The position numbers and the translations under genes are program-made. Below are positions 23,593 through 41,191 of a stretch of DNA of 64,000 nucleotides, piece after piece. The DNA is from Perca fluviatilis. Taxonomy: Eukaryota > Chordata > Actinopteri > Perciformes > Percidae. The stretch spans positions 36,816,665 through 36,880,664 of the forward strand of contig NC_053112.1 in assembly GCF_010015445.1 (NCBI RefSeq), in the 5' to 3' direction. The notes beneath the pieces were generated by a model. That model did no database searches. It saw only the letters and a program-made list of their open reading frames with translations, and was not told the origin of the DNA. Numbering within the stretch: the first letter of the stretch is position 1; each line of letters opens with the position of its first letter.

Positions 23593-23879
23593 TCTCGAAG
23601 ACTCACCAGGGGTGGCGTTTAACAGCCATGACCAACCCTTATTGCCGATTCTCGCGATAATTAGTGTTTTGTCAATTCAAATAAATCAACAGGCTATTAA
23701 AGCGTGTTGATTTCCAACCACGTGGAGCCCACGTTGCAGCGGTTCAAGTTGTCTGTAGCCATCCGTCCATTCAGCACCATGGACAGCAGCTCGACTGAAC
23801 AGCACCGTGTTCGCACAGATCTTTCCCTCTCGTTTCTTTGGAAGATTGCTGTTGGGCATTTAATTAAAGGGATAGCTTG

Positions 23880-24018
23880 AAGACAGGAAAGGCCAGAGGG
23901 AGAGGGATGACATGTAGCTAAGGGTCTCGGGTCGGATTCGAACCCGAGCCGCTGACAAGGACTCAGCCTACGTGGAGAGTAGGCTACACTCTACTGGGTT
24001 TAGCTAAAGGTCGCCCCG
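23880..24018 (-). mobile_element. tRNA-derived SINE, inverted copy
   Basis: Read on the minus strand it has the same head as 20573-20743: a degenerate A-box region, then a B-box GGGTTCGAATCCGA, then the TACATGTCATCCC body word. The tail is short (CTTTCCTGTCTTCAAGC). Confidence 0.75.
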
Positions 24019-24800
24019 TTTCTTTGGTTTTCGGAGCTATTCGAATATCTAGGCTGCTAAATCTTTTGAATGCTTCCAACCAAAACAAAAAAGGTAATCA
24101 GTTAATCCTCCATTTGGCCACAATCCGTTGCAACTGTAGCACATATAGGCCTACTAGCACAGTTTAGTTGTATTCATGTTTTACTCTTTTGCCTGTGTAT
24201 TTTGTATATGCCGCTTCAATAAATACGTGATACAGTATATACGTCTTGTCACTTTCATTATGTTTTATGTAGCCTTTATTACTCTGTTTTATTATGTTTA
24301 GCCTAGTCCTAGTTCTGTGTTTCACCTGGCTGCAAGACTTTTTCTTAGCTAAAACATTGTTTGCAATACAAACTCGATTGCCTTGTATTATGTTATTTAA
24401 TGTAATCTATTATTTATTTATTTTCCGATTCCTACAGGGATAGTACACATTGATCAATATCAATGTTGGCAATGGCAGCCAAAATGCCATGTATCTACTG
24501 TTGTCCCTTTATCTAATCTTATCTTATCTTATCATATTATATTTTCTTGTATTTATTTATTTTTCTTACAGGTTAACTCGTTACTTTTTATTTCAACTCC
24601 ACAATTGTATATTCCTATTTGTCACATTGGATAAGCCAAACAAATTGTAGGCTAAGTATAAGGCAGGCTTTAAGAGATCTACTTTTGCCTTCAGATCCAG
24701 ACTCTCAGCTGGCACCGGTTTCTCCCCGATGACGTAATGCTGGGTGAGTGTCTGAATCCATCCAGCAGATGGCATTAACCCCGGCTCCTGCCACCCAGCC
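24019..24800. other. Noncoding, AT-rich
   Basis: AT-rich sequence with spurious frames. No gene or bounded repeat was recognised. Confidence 0.6.
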
Positions 24801-24805
24801 TCCGT

Positions 24806-24967
24806 CACGTGACGTCACCGCGGTACAGTCACCTCCGTGGTGACGTCAGCTTCCCGTGGTGCAGAATTTTGTCATCATTTCGGTCGTGACTGGGGACCAC
24901 CAGCCCTGAGTGACACAGTCGTGCCACAGCAGAGCAGATCTGTGCTGCAGACCTCAGACTATAAATA
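24806..24967 (+). promoter_or_regulatory. CRE/E-box cluster with TATA box
   Basis: Two perfect CRE palindromes TGACGTCA lie at 24810-24817 and 24841-24848. Their starts are 31 bp apart, about three helical turns. An E-box CACGTG (24806-24811) overlaps the first. A TATAAATA box at 24960-24967 lies 112 bp beyond the second CRE. The arrangement reads as a plus-strand CREB/ATF-responsive promoter with a start expected near 24990. It also sits about 1.95 kb upstream of the RIM start codon, so it could be a distal element for that gene. The motifs are seen; function is inferred. Confidence 0.45.
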
Positions 24968-24989
24968 AACCCGGAGGGCAGTCTGTAAG

Positions 24990-26359
24990 GACAGACAGGC
25001 CCGGCTCTTAATGGCTCTTCGCTTTACACTTGGGTTCAATCAGGTCTGTCAGCTCTGATAATGCCTGCCTTGGTAAACATATAGTAACTATAAGATCAAA
25101 TGCACAGTCGTGAACTATTAAATGTCATATGTTAATGCACCAGAGGTGTTCTGAAAGTCAGCTTTTCACTGGTTTTTAATGCAGCTGAGGGGGTGGAACC
25201 ACACGAAACTACATGTTTCAAAACTTTTCCCACATCTAGCCTATGTGTCTCCTCAGGGACAGACAGGGAAGGAATGACAAGTGTCCTGCATGGACTTGAG
25301 TCAGACCATGGAAATGTCATCGCTGAATAACGGTGAAATACAGAGAGAAACATAATTCACATAAGCACCTTGAAAGGCCCCTTGAGTGAAAAAAACAATT
25401 AAAAAACAGATTTACCTATCTTTAGCACCAATAGCACACATTCTACAGCTTTTTTATTCAGAATGAGTGCTCTCTCATTCTGCAGGGGATACTGAGCAAA
25501 TACAAATATGTTCCTTGCTGTGCAAAACAAGAATTATTAAGAATCAAAGTGTTGAGGGTTGTTAGGTAGTCTTGGCGAGAGAGCTCCCTGCTGGATACCA
25601 GTGGCGATGCAGCAGTATACTTTATAAGTTTATTTATGATTACAACTTTTTTTAGATCAAGGGAATTGAGCAAAGTTTTTTTGTGTGTGTAAAAGGATTC
25701 AATTGCAGATTGACAGCATCCTCTAAAGAAAGAGGTTACGTCGCACATTTGTTATATTTACCATTTTGTAATATTGTGAAGAAGTAAGCCTGCAAAAAAA
25801 AAATGGATTCCGAGCATTGATATCATGTCTTCAATGTGAAAAAAATGTAATGCTGAAGAATCTGTCATTTTGACGCCCAAAATCAAATTTAAATAAGGTT
25901 TTATTTGTTTGAGTGGATTTAAAATAGAAACTGAGCTGAGTTCAAAAGTATCATGGGTGGGAACCTTGCACCCCAAACCCCCCTGTGATACTTCCAGAAG
26001 CTTTATCAAATGTGCTGTAGGTGACAGCATTCAAAACAACATTTGCTACCGTAATGTGTCTTTGTCTCGAGATTGTCACCAATACTTAGGTAAGCTAATG
26101 TGAAAGGGTTCTCTGCTGTTTGTGACTATCGGAACTGTAGTTTGTGACTATTGGAACTTATCAGTAATGATAAAATAATATTTTTATTAAGTTACATTCT
26201 GATCTGGAAGTACTGCTAACTGAATTCATTCCCACAGAAAGAGGTCGCCATCTCCAAGACTTTAATCAAGTGAACCTACCGACATCTAGTGGACAGATGA
26301 ACACACTGCGTGTTCAGGGAGAGAATATAGGCTACTGTCAACCTTTCACCACTTACAAG
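24990..26359. other. Noncoding, no recognised gene
   Basis: After the CRE/TATA cluster there is an ATG at 25011 opening an 11-codon frame (MALRFTLGFNQ) ending at CAG/GTCTGT, a weak splice-donor match. Nothing downstream resembles a partner exon. The rest is AT-rich with spurious frames. Confidence 0.5.
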
Positions 26360-27200
26360 TAGGGCTGGGTATCGTTCAAAAACTTTCGATACCGGTACCG
26401 ATACCAATACTGTGACTTCGATACCGGTTCCTAAACGATACTTTTCCGATACCAATTTAATAACACAACAAGAAATTACACATTATGGCACGAATGTCTT
26501 TATTTATTTTTCAGCTCCTACTACAGTACAGGCCAAAAGTTTGGACACACCTTCTCATTCAATGCGTTTCCTTTTTATTTTCATGACTATTTCCATTGTA
26601 GATTCTCACTGAAGGCATCAAAACTATGAATGAACACATATGGAATTATGTACTTAACAAAAAAGTGTGAAATAACTGAAAACATGTCTTATATTTTAGA
26701 TTCTTCAAAGTAGCCACCCTTTGCTTTTTTATTAATAAGGGAAAGAATTCCACTAATTAACCCTGACAAGGCACACCTGTGAAGTGAAAACCATTTCAGG
26801 TGACTACCTCATGAAGCTCATTGAGAGAACACCAAGGGTTTGCAGAGTTATCAAAAAAAGCAAAGGGTGGCAACTTTGAGGAATCTAAAATATAAGACAT
26901 GTTTTCAGTTATTTCACACTTTTTTGTTAAGTACATAATTCCATATGTGTTCATTCATAGTTTTGATGCCTTCAGTGAGAATCTACAATGTAAATAGTCA
27001 TGAAAATAAAAAAACGCATTGAATGAGGTGTGTCCAAACCTTTGGCCTATACTGTACATCAGCCCTGTTTCTGTGGTAACGTAGAGTTTTTCCTGCGTGC
27101 CTGTACGACTTGTAACGTTTGACAGCCAATCACAGACATTATTAGATCTTGGTAGAAGCTTTAGAGGCCTAAAAAGTATTGCACTCAGTAGCCAGCCCTA
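26360..27200. mobile_element. hAT-like element carrying a nested Tc1-type MITE
   Basis: The left end TAGGGCTGGGTATCG and right end CCAGCCCTA are inverted. They are flanked by CTTACAAG (26352-26359) and CTTACGAG (27201-27208), an 8-bp duplication with one mismatch. The body carries the ATACCGGTACCGATACC palindromic words of a fish repeat whose second copy is at about 58830-59199. A Tc1-type MITE interrupts it at 26524-27054. Confidence 0.75.
26524..27054. mobile_element. Tc1-type hairpin MITE, copy 1 (nested)
   Basis: The ends CAGTACAGGCCAAAAGTTTG and CAAACCTTTGGCCTATACTG are inverted. The inverted arms exceed 200 bp and enclose a core of about 130 bp. TA lies directly outside both ends (26522-26523 and 27055-27056). 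The related repeat at 58975 reads through the same site without the insert (CAGCTCCTACTACGTGAGC), which shows the TA target and both boundaries. There is no transposase. Confidence 0.9.
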
Positions 27201-27414
27201 CTTACGAGCTACTACAATGTGTTTGAGGTCAGTTACTGTAACGCCAGGTTGTGAAACGTTTGTTGAACAGTAGCCATTCTTGGCACACGTGACAGTGACA
27301 GGATAATTCTAAAAGCTAAAACAGTGAAATCGTAGCAAAAGTGGAGAAGTCATAAAGTCTGCAAACTGGTTCAGTGATTTCTGTTACAGAGAAATATCTA
27401 GCTGAAGTTTGCTA

Positions 27415-27720
27415 GTCTATATCCGCGACGTTCCACTTCCGGGATTGCTCCGTTCCCGCTGGAAATTCTGCTGGATTTCACTCATTTAGGCCGTTACCTT
27501 GGGCTTTCTTTGTGTTGGCATTTTAAACTCCAGTGGATTTGTGAGGACTATGGTTAACTGCTCCTCAGATCTCTGCAGGGTAAATCCAGACAGCTAGCTA
27601 GACTATCTGTCCTATCGGAGTTTTCTGTTGCAAGACTAAAACTACTTTTGAACGTACACATGTTCCACCAAAACAAGTTCCTTCCCGAGTAGAGGATGGA
27701 TACCCTAACCGAGTCTGTCG
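27415..27720 (+). repeat. Dispersed repeat, family A copy 2
   Basis: Matches 54553-54770 directly and 4970-5195 inverted, with shared words CACTTCCGGGATTGCTCCG, CTTGGGCTTTCTTTGTGTTG and AGACAGCTAGCTAGACTATC. Ends and class are unknown. Confidence 0.8.
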
Positions 27721-28373
27721 GGACCCGTCGGGACCCTACGGGCCGGGCCGGGCCGGGTTTGGACAGATATTTAGAAATGATGTTGGGGTTGGGGTCGGGC
27801 TCGGTCACTTCAGTGCGATAAGGCATTGATCATTTTAAATTTAAAAAAGCTTATTATGTAGGTGCGCGCCTGTGTTAACGTGCGCTTGTTGCCCCGTGTG
27901 AGCTGATGCCTCATCTGTTGACATTTCTGAATGCCTTCCTACAGCTGCTTAATAAAAGCTTTCCACACAAACAAACGTAAGTAGAACAAGTAAGGGACTG
28001 TACAAAATGTATTTGAGGGGGAAGGAGGGCTGAACTTAATGTTGAATTTTCTTTTTTTTTTTTTTAAAGAAAGACCATCCCTGGTGTCATTATTTATGGT
28101 GTGGACCCTACCCTTGACCCCCTAGCTCTAGACTGTAACACAGGTGGCATGTTTGCACATAATTATTTAGTTGTATTAAATCTAGTTTTTTACAGTAAAC
28201 CTCACAAGATATAAAATATGGGAAATGTAAATTCCCAACAGTCCTGAAGGTGGAACTGCAAAACCACTGAGTTAAGTGTGTTTTATTCATCATCATATTT
28301 TTCACATTAAATCATATAAGAATCTGTCAGTTTCTTTCATTTATGAATTTAAACACGAATACTATTAAATATA
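27721..28373. other. Noncoding, repeat fragment
   Basis: A GC-rich stretch at 27715-27760 with CGGGCCGGGCCGGGTTTGG resembles part of a fish hAT-type repeat; a related GGCCCGACAAGGCCCGAGCC occurs at 38813. No gene was recognised. Confidence 0.5.
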
Positions 28374-28915
28374 CAGTACAGGCCAAAAGTTTGGACACAC
28401 CTTCTCATTCAATGCGTTTCCTTTTTATTTTCATGACTATTTACATTGTAGATTCTCACTGAAGGCATCAAAACTATGAATGAACACATATGGAATTATG
28501 TACTTAACAAAAAAGTGTGAAATAACTGAAAACATGTCTTATATTTTAGATTCCTCAAAGTAGCCACCCTTTGCTTTTTTTGATAACTCTGCAAACCCTT
28601 GGTGTTCTCTCAATGAGCTTCATGAGGTAGTCACCTGAAATGGTTTTCACTTCACAGGTGTGCCTTGTCAGGGTTAATTAGTGGAAGTTTTTCCCTTATT
28701 AATAAAAAGCAAAGGGTGGCTACTTTGAAGAATCTAAAATATAAGACATGTTTTCAGTTATTACACACACTTTTTGCTTGTTAAATATAATAATTCCATA
28801 TGTGTTCATTCATAGTTTTGATGCCTTCAGTGAGAATCTACAATGTAAATAGTCATGAAAATAAAAAGGAAACGCATTGAATGAGAAGGTGTGTCCAAAC
28901 TTTTGGCCTGTACTG
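28374..28915. mobile_element. Tc1-type hairpin MITE, copy 2
   Basis: Same family as 26524-27054. The ends are CAGTACAGGCCAAAAGTTTG and CAAACTTTTGGCCTGTACTG, with TA outside at 28372-28373 and 28916-28917. The core between the arms is in the opposite orientation to copy 1. Confidence 0.9.
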
Positions 28916-28917
28916 TA

Positions 28918-29905
28918 TATGTTTACGATAGTGGGGGCAGTCACAGGCACTGTTTCAAATGTCAATTCAGATTATGAAATATAGGCTACTGATTCAACTG
29001 TAAATATACATTTGAGGAAAATGAGCCATTGCAGCGAAGCTGACGATTCATTGAAGAGTGCATTGAACAGAAAGATCTGTTGGTTAAATGAACTCTCACA
29101 CTGTGGGCTTTTTAAAAAAAGAGTTGCACAGAGCATAAGGGTAAGCAGAGCTAAAAAAGGAAAATTCTCTCCGACTGTTAAAATATCAGGAAATGAATGT
29201 GTAACAGAAAAACAAGCAGAAGGCAGATGTTTATTCTCTTCAGAAAAAAAACTCCAAGATGCAAAAATCCCTTTCTCACACAAGGCCTATGGGAAGTGTA
29301 GTCTAAATTTACTTCACAGACACGTGGTAATCATCTTGACAATGGTCTAATTTCTTTATGGTCATTGTACTTGGATAGCATTTAATTTGACAAAAATATT
29401 TCACATATCATAAAGTGCACAAATATGTTCTATTACTTTTCTCACTGACACTTCCCCCTAAAATAAAAAAGATCCAAATTAGATAGGGGATATAATCTTT
29501 CTTTTATCATTCAGTAACTCTCAATTTTGCAAAAGTGCAATCCCTTTTTGGGGCTGACAACGCCGCCTAATGTGTACATTTGGTATTGCAGGAGGCATGT
29601 TAGAGGGGTGATATAAAACTAAAAAAGATGTAATTCAGGCACTGTATATAATCTGGCTCTTTCCTACATTTACACAATTATTCTTACAAATTCTTCTGTT
29701 CTGCTTATTTTAAATATTTTCTGACAATGAATCCAAATATCAACTAGAAATAAATTAGATGGATTTCAGCCCTGGGTGAAATAATCACACTTTTTCACGT
29801 TTGTTTGGCAGACTTTAGAATGGGTGTCAGAAACAAAAGCATGTACAGGAGAGCCTCTTGAAGCTCATTTCTCCTTTCACCCAGAGGTGCTGGGATCCAG
29901 TCTGT
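28918..29905 (-). other. Keratin 3' UTR and intergenic sequence
   Basis: Sequence downstream of the keratin stop codon on the minus strand. AATAAA-like signals on that strand occur at about 29229 (AATAAA) and 29381 (ATTAAA). Which one is used cannot be told from sequence. Confidence 0.4.
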
Positions 29906-36298
<6,393 letters not shown>

Positions 36299-36398
36299 GG
36301 TGACGAACTGTTCTGACTCACGTGCAGCGTTCACTGAAACTTGTCAAAGCCCAAGAGTGGTGCGGAGGAGATGGTGCTGAGGCAGCCCGGGAGATGGG

Positions 36399-36405
36399 TT
36401 TTATA
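36399..36405 (-). promoter_or_regulatory. Keratin TATA box
   Basis: TATAAAA on the minus strand (GGCTATAAAACCC) lies about 100 bp upstream of the start codon. It predicts a start near 36370 and a 5' UTR of about 70 nt. No other TATA was found between it and the ATG. Confidence 0.7.
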
Positions 36406-36735
36406 GCCACCTCCCTGGAGGTGGGAGCGGCCGACAGGTAGGAAGAAAGATGCTGCTCGCTATCACAGGTGTGACCACACTGGGCGTGGTGGGTTGCCAT
36501 TCAGGTTTACTGCCATAACGGCTGGCAGGACACACAGGCGTGAGATGCATGCTTTCCACTTGTCACCTTTAATTAAGTCGGTCTGATACATTTAATTTCA
36601 GGCAGATATAGGCAGACTCTGACACATAGTAAGACCATGCTGAAGTTAGCTTCCGAATCTTTAGCCCCTCTGGGTTAATGTAGCCTAATTAAAACTTTGA
36701 ACATTTCCTCAAATATTAAAAACCTAAGTCAGTAC

Positions 36736-37104
36736 TTAAAGGTGCTGTAGGTAGGATTGCGAAGAGCCAGGACTTAGCCAAAAAATTTGAACATCGACAA
36801 CTTCTCAGTCCGCTAAAGCCCAAAACGGTCTCCTATAAGCCCCTCCCCCCACAAGGGAGAATGAATGCGTGTGCATGAGCAGTGATTGACACGCAGTTAG
36901 ACACCCCCCCTGGCCTTGATTGGAGCATCTGAACAGGGAGCGGTGGATTTTTGCAAATCCCACTACAGGCTGGAGGTGGTGCCTGTAGTGGGATTTGTAG
37001 TAAGTTTTTATTACCTGCTTCATGTAGTTCTACTGGAACATAGGTCAGTTTCAGCAAATATGACAGAAAGGTAGTTTTATAAGTCTTACCTACTGCACCT
37101 TTAA
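36736..37104. mobile_element. TTAA-bounded MITE upstream of keratin
   Basis: The ends TTAAAGGTGCTGTAGGTAGG and CTTACCTACTGCACCTTTAA are inverted and bounded by TTAA. Noncoding, 369 bp. It starts about 330 bp upstream of the TATA box. Confidence 0.85.
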
Positions 37105-37602
37105 TTGTAGCTGTATGACTGAAATCATTTCATAAGTTTGTCCACATATTCTGGTTTTAAAAGCCAAAAGCGAGCCTTGCTAGCAGCTGTGTGAGGCTAT
37201 ATACGGATGGGGGCTTTTAGCTAAATACTATCATCTGCATGCTACTGCTTACAGTGACAATGCTAACATGCTACTGTTTAGCAGGTGTAATCTATAATGC
37301 TTAGTGTGTTAGCATGCTAACATTTGCCACTTAGAAAAGTAGTAGACAAACAATTTTTGTTTTTTAAGATTATTTTTTCAGCTTTTTAAAATGTTATTTG
37401 ATATTGACATAACTAGTAAATGGACAGGAAGGCAGGGAGAGCGGGAGGGGATGACACTTGGTGCGCACTCTCTACCATGTGAGCTAGAGATCACCCCACA
37501 TTTTTTAGCTGATGGCGGCGCTAGACAAAAAGTCAAAGGATCAGCAGGCTTCATCCTTTGCGGACCGTGAATGTTTTTACAAAATGCATTGACAATAACA
37601 AA
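37105..37602. other. Noncoding, partial SINE-like tail
   Basis: About 37420-37500 (GGACAGGAAGGCAGGGAGAG, then GAGCTAGAGATCACCCCA) resembles a decayed inverted copy of the SINE family at 20573. No gene was seen. Confidence 0.45.
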
Positions 37603-37941
37603 TGCTTTAGTGTGTAACGTTAACTGTTTTGCATTAACAAACGTCAGTTCCATTCAAGCCATCGCCAAATGAGTTGATACAAAGCTAAGACTATCATCTC
37701 CACACAACTCTCTCTGGATTTCTCAGTATGGATATGTTCAGAAGATTGTGTCGTCCGAGATAATGACCTCTTCTGAAGAGTCCATCATGTTTTTTTAATC
37801 CTCTGTGTCCTCCTTGGTTACAAGCAATTGTGTGGAGGAGGGCTGGGGGTGGCTTGTATCATGTGGATGCGCTGACAATTTTGTTGTCATTACTTAGAAT
37901 TCCTCATGGGGGAGACAGAAACTACGCACTTATAGCTTTAA
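37603..37941. mobile_element. Degenerate TTAA-type MITE, same family as 41625
   Basis: Shares ATTCAAGCCAT, AAATGAGTTG, CACAACTCTCTCTG and ATTTCTCAGTATGG, and the end ACTACGCACTTATAGCTTTAA, with the element at 41625-41804. It carries extra sequence in its right half. The left end has decayed. Confidence 0.7.
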
Positions 37942-38155
37942 GATATTACAGGTGACCAAAATGTTGGACCGACCAAGCAGCAACCTCGGGTGCTGAAAAA
38001 TGAAGCCAAAAACTGTTTCTCGAATGGCCACTTGAGGCAGCACATTTTTGGATAAGCCTAGAGCATGGATGTATTTAGAGAGGCCTAGAGTAATGCAAAG
38101 TTAGGCACTGCCAAGATGGCGACAGCCAGAGCCGCCCACACTGAGCTTCACAATG

Positions 38156-38683
38156 GCTGCGTCTGAAATTCCATACTAACATGCTATTTAGTAGGCTAAC
38201 AGTATGTGAGATGTTTTAGTATGCCCGAAACCTTAGTATGAAACCAATAGCACACGAACTACATACTATTTCAGTTAAGATATTACAGTATGCAATACTG
38301 GACATTACGCCGGCATAAGTATCCCACAATGCAATGCGGTAGTAACGACAACGTTCATAACAGACAAACGGACAGCAACCAAGGAGCTCTGTAACGTCGT
38401 TAACGCTGTAATTTACATTTCTACATATTTAAACGACTGATGGTCTAGTTAGTCACCTCTTTTAGTAATTTAAGCATTATCTGGCGATGCCGCTAGAGAG
38501 GAGGTCGGAAGAGGTTACCATGGTTACGCGTCTTCAACGGCAAGGAGGTTCTCAGGAAGTGATGTTGAAAATTGCAGCTTAGTGCGTCGGAAAAGATACA
38601 CACTACTGTTTATTTACACAAAAGTATGTTGAACGATAGTATACATATTGAGTATGTAGTGAGTATGCAATTTCGGACGCAGC
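38156..38683. mobile_element. MITE with GCTGCGTCYGAAATT ends
   Basis: GCTGCGTCTGAAATTCCATA at the left and TATGCAATTTCGGACGCAGC at the right are inverted ends. The interior has AGTATG words repeated near both ends. Noncoding, 528 bp, no clear target duplication. Confidence 0.75.
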
Positions 38684-39276
38684 GAATAGCTCTTCAGAAA
38701 CCTATGGGTGACGTCACAGAAACTACGTCTATGTTTTATACAGTCTATGGAACTGACCAACTGACTAACATTGCCATTCCTGAATAGAGCTGTAATCAGG
38801 CCTTAAAAGTTAGGCCCGACAAGGCCCGAGCCCGACAAGTACATTTTGATTGACAGCTTTTTAAAAGCCCGTAAAATGATAGAAATTAAGACCGAACCCA
38901 AAGATCTTCAGCTCTATTCCTGAAGCCACAGAGCTAGCATGGATAAAAAAAGTTGAGTTAACTTTTGCAGAGCGGTAGCGGAGTTTCAATTGTACAAAGC
39001 AGTCTGTAAAACCCAGCGTTAGAACATTAGAGCTAACGGCTGCTCTCTCTCTCTCACTCGCGCCCGACATACTGCAGCGTCATGAAGATCGCTCTCTTTC
39101 TCTGTCTTTTTTCTGTCTTTTTTTTAAATGAGTCATAACAAGAAAGTAAAACCTAACTTTACTTTTAATGATCTTAAACAAAGAGAAAATGTTCTCCCCT
39201 CGTCTGAAAATGGTCATAAATCAATGCAGGAGCAGCCTACTTCCTTGTTTACTGCTGCATTGAAACGCTTGGTTAC
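38684..39276. other. Noncoding, repeat fragments
   Basis: ACGTCTATGTTTTATACAGT (38723-38742) and the GGCCCGA-rich stretch at 38812-38840 are fragments of fish repeats. No gene was seen. Confidence 0.5.
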
Positions 39277-39284
39277 GTTGTAAC

Positions 39285-39734
39285 TAGAGATGGCCCAATA
39301 CCACTTTTTTGCTTCCCGATACCAATTCCGATACCTGAACTTGCGTATTGCCCGATACCGAGTACCGATCCGATACCGAGTACCGATCCGATACCAGTGT
39401 GTCATATATTTTATTATGTTTTAACAGCTGTATGCTACTATCCCTGTATGGATGTGATATGATTTCTATCTCTGTTGTCGGTCTGGCTCAGGTTAAACTC
39501 TTTGTGAAACATGAACAAACACAAACAATGAATGCCATAGAACTTTCTTTTATTATGCAGTTTGGCAGTCAGTTATAATGGAAAAATAACATAAATAAAC
39601 TACTTTAAGGTAGATTTTCTTTAGGGCTTTATTACGGGGTATCGGATCGGTGCATAAACTCCAGTACTTCCCGATACCAATACCAGCGTTTTAGGCAGTA
39701 TCGGAGCCGATACCGAGGTATCGGAACATCTCTA
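39285..39734. mobile_element. hAT-like MITE with 8-bp duplication
   Basis: The ends TAGAGATGGCCCAATACC and GGTATCGGAACATCTCTA are inverted, flanked by GTTGTAAC (39277-39284) and GCTGTAAC (39735-39742), one mismatch. The interior has CCGATACCGAGTACCGATCC direct repeats at 39353-39393. Noncoding, 450 bp. Confidence 0.8.
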
Positions 39735-39763
39735 GCTGTAACCTTGGTTCTCTGAGTAAATAC

Positions 39764-40904
39764 TAAACTTAGCACAAAAAGTAAGGAAATTTGTGTTTGG
39801 TAGATTATTTCTCTGTGGTAACAATGCTTTTTGGCAATAAATCTTATACTGTTGTAAAGCCTGTTTAGTTCCATTTCAAATATTGCCCCATTTGTAAGGA
39901 ACATGCATTTGTGGGATGAGCAGCAGCGCTGAGTATGTGGGTTGCGCCCATGAAACATTTGCCAAATCTTCTCTGCCAATGCCAAACAGCTTATTCTGCC
40001 ATTGACTCGTTTGGTGTTTGGTGGATTGGATGATTGAAGTTTGAAGAAACAAGACATATTGGCAATTTTAACAAACAGGAGCCTCGGTAGTGTGTGGAAG
40101 AACCATACACAGCCACAACAGCCTGGCACCTCCTCCTCATGCTGGTCACCAGCCTGGTCACACGCTGCTGTGGGATGGCATCCCATTCTTCAACCAGCAT
40201 TTGTCGCAAGTCAGCCAATGTGGTTGTGTTGGTCACTCTGGCACGAACAGCACGCCCAAGCTGATCCCACAAGTGTTGAATGGGGTTGAGGTCAGGACTG
40301 CTGGCAGGCCATTCCATCCTCCCCACACCCACATTCTGGAGGTAGTCTAGGATAAATCCCGCTCTGTGGGGGCGAGCATTGTCATCTCTGAGGATAGAGT
40401 TCGGTCCCAGACTGTGGAGATATAGGATGGCCACTGGTTGCAGAATCTCATCTCTAGATCTCTCTGCATTGAGATTGCCTTCAATGATGACAAGCCTTGT
40501 TTTTCCAGTGAGGGAGATGCCGCCCCACACCATCACACTGCCTCCACCAAAAAGTGTTGGTCTATCGATGCAGCAATCAGCATAGCGTTCTCTGCGTCTT
40601 CTCCACACTTTGACCCTATGATCAAACTACCGTATGCAGACTCTGGACTCATCACTGAACATAACGTTCCTCTAGTGTCAATAGCAACAGCAAAATAACC
40701 TGTTTGGCAATGGCAGAGAAGATTTGGCAAATTTTTCATGGGCGCAACCCACATACTCAGTGCTGCTGCTCATCCCACAAATGCATGTTCCTTACAAATG
40801 GGGCACCATTTAACAGGTGGTATAAGATTTATTGCCAAAAAGCATTGTTACCAGAGAAATAATCTACCAAACACAAATTTCCTTACTTTTTGTGCTAAGT
40901 TTAT
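39764..40904 (-). mobile_element. Decayed Tc1-like transposon with long TIRs
   Basis: Inverted arms of about 220-240 bp (39764-40005 and 40680-40904) begin TAAACTTAGCACAAAAAGTA and flank a shortened transposase. TA-rich flanks fit a TA target. The N-terminal DNA-binding half of the transposase is absent: the right arm runs almost directly into the first catalytic region. The element therefore cannot move by itself. Confidence 0.85.
39991..40662 (-). pseudogene. Tc1/mariner-family transposase remnant
   Basis: DDE transposase of a cut-and-paste element, reduced to its catalytic half. In order: FSDESR with the first Asp (codon at 40651-40653); SVMVWGGISLTGKT; ILRDDNARPHRA with the second Asp; SPDLNPIQHLWDQLGR; and the C-terminal IPQQRVTRLVTSMRRRCQAV. 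The third catalytic acid, expected 34 residues after the second Asp in PIE-H-LW, is Gln (CAA at 40276-40278). There is an in-frame TAG at 40627-40629. The helix-turn-helix half is missing. It is dead by three independent criteria. Confidence 0.9.
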
Positions 40905-41191
40905 ATATGTCTTTAATAAACAAGTGAAAGGGCCGACCGTTTAAACAGTGGACTACTCAACAAATGTTACCCAGCTCAACAAATTGGATTTGACCCCTTT
41001 GAATTAAATATCATTTTTTAACATTACTTAACTGAAAAAGGAATGCAAAAGAAAAGGATAAAAAAGACACGCACATCCCTGGTGCCAAGGGGATTGTTGC
41101 TGGATCAGAGGGATATCATGGAAAACAAATAGATCCGACAAAGATAGATTTCTATGAAACAGTATTCTTCACATGACCATCTGCTGCCAAG

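Noticed and set aside
36299..36334. Upstream extension of the keratin start ([11 protein letters not shown])
   Set aside because: The upstream codon is GTG, not ATG. ATG 36298 has a better context and fits the TATA distance.
40026..40698. Plus-strand frames opposite the transposase
   Set aside because: They are antisense shadows of the Tc1 transposase remnant, which has the family motifs on the minus strand.
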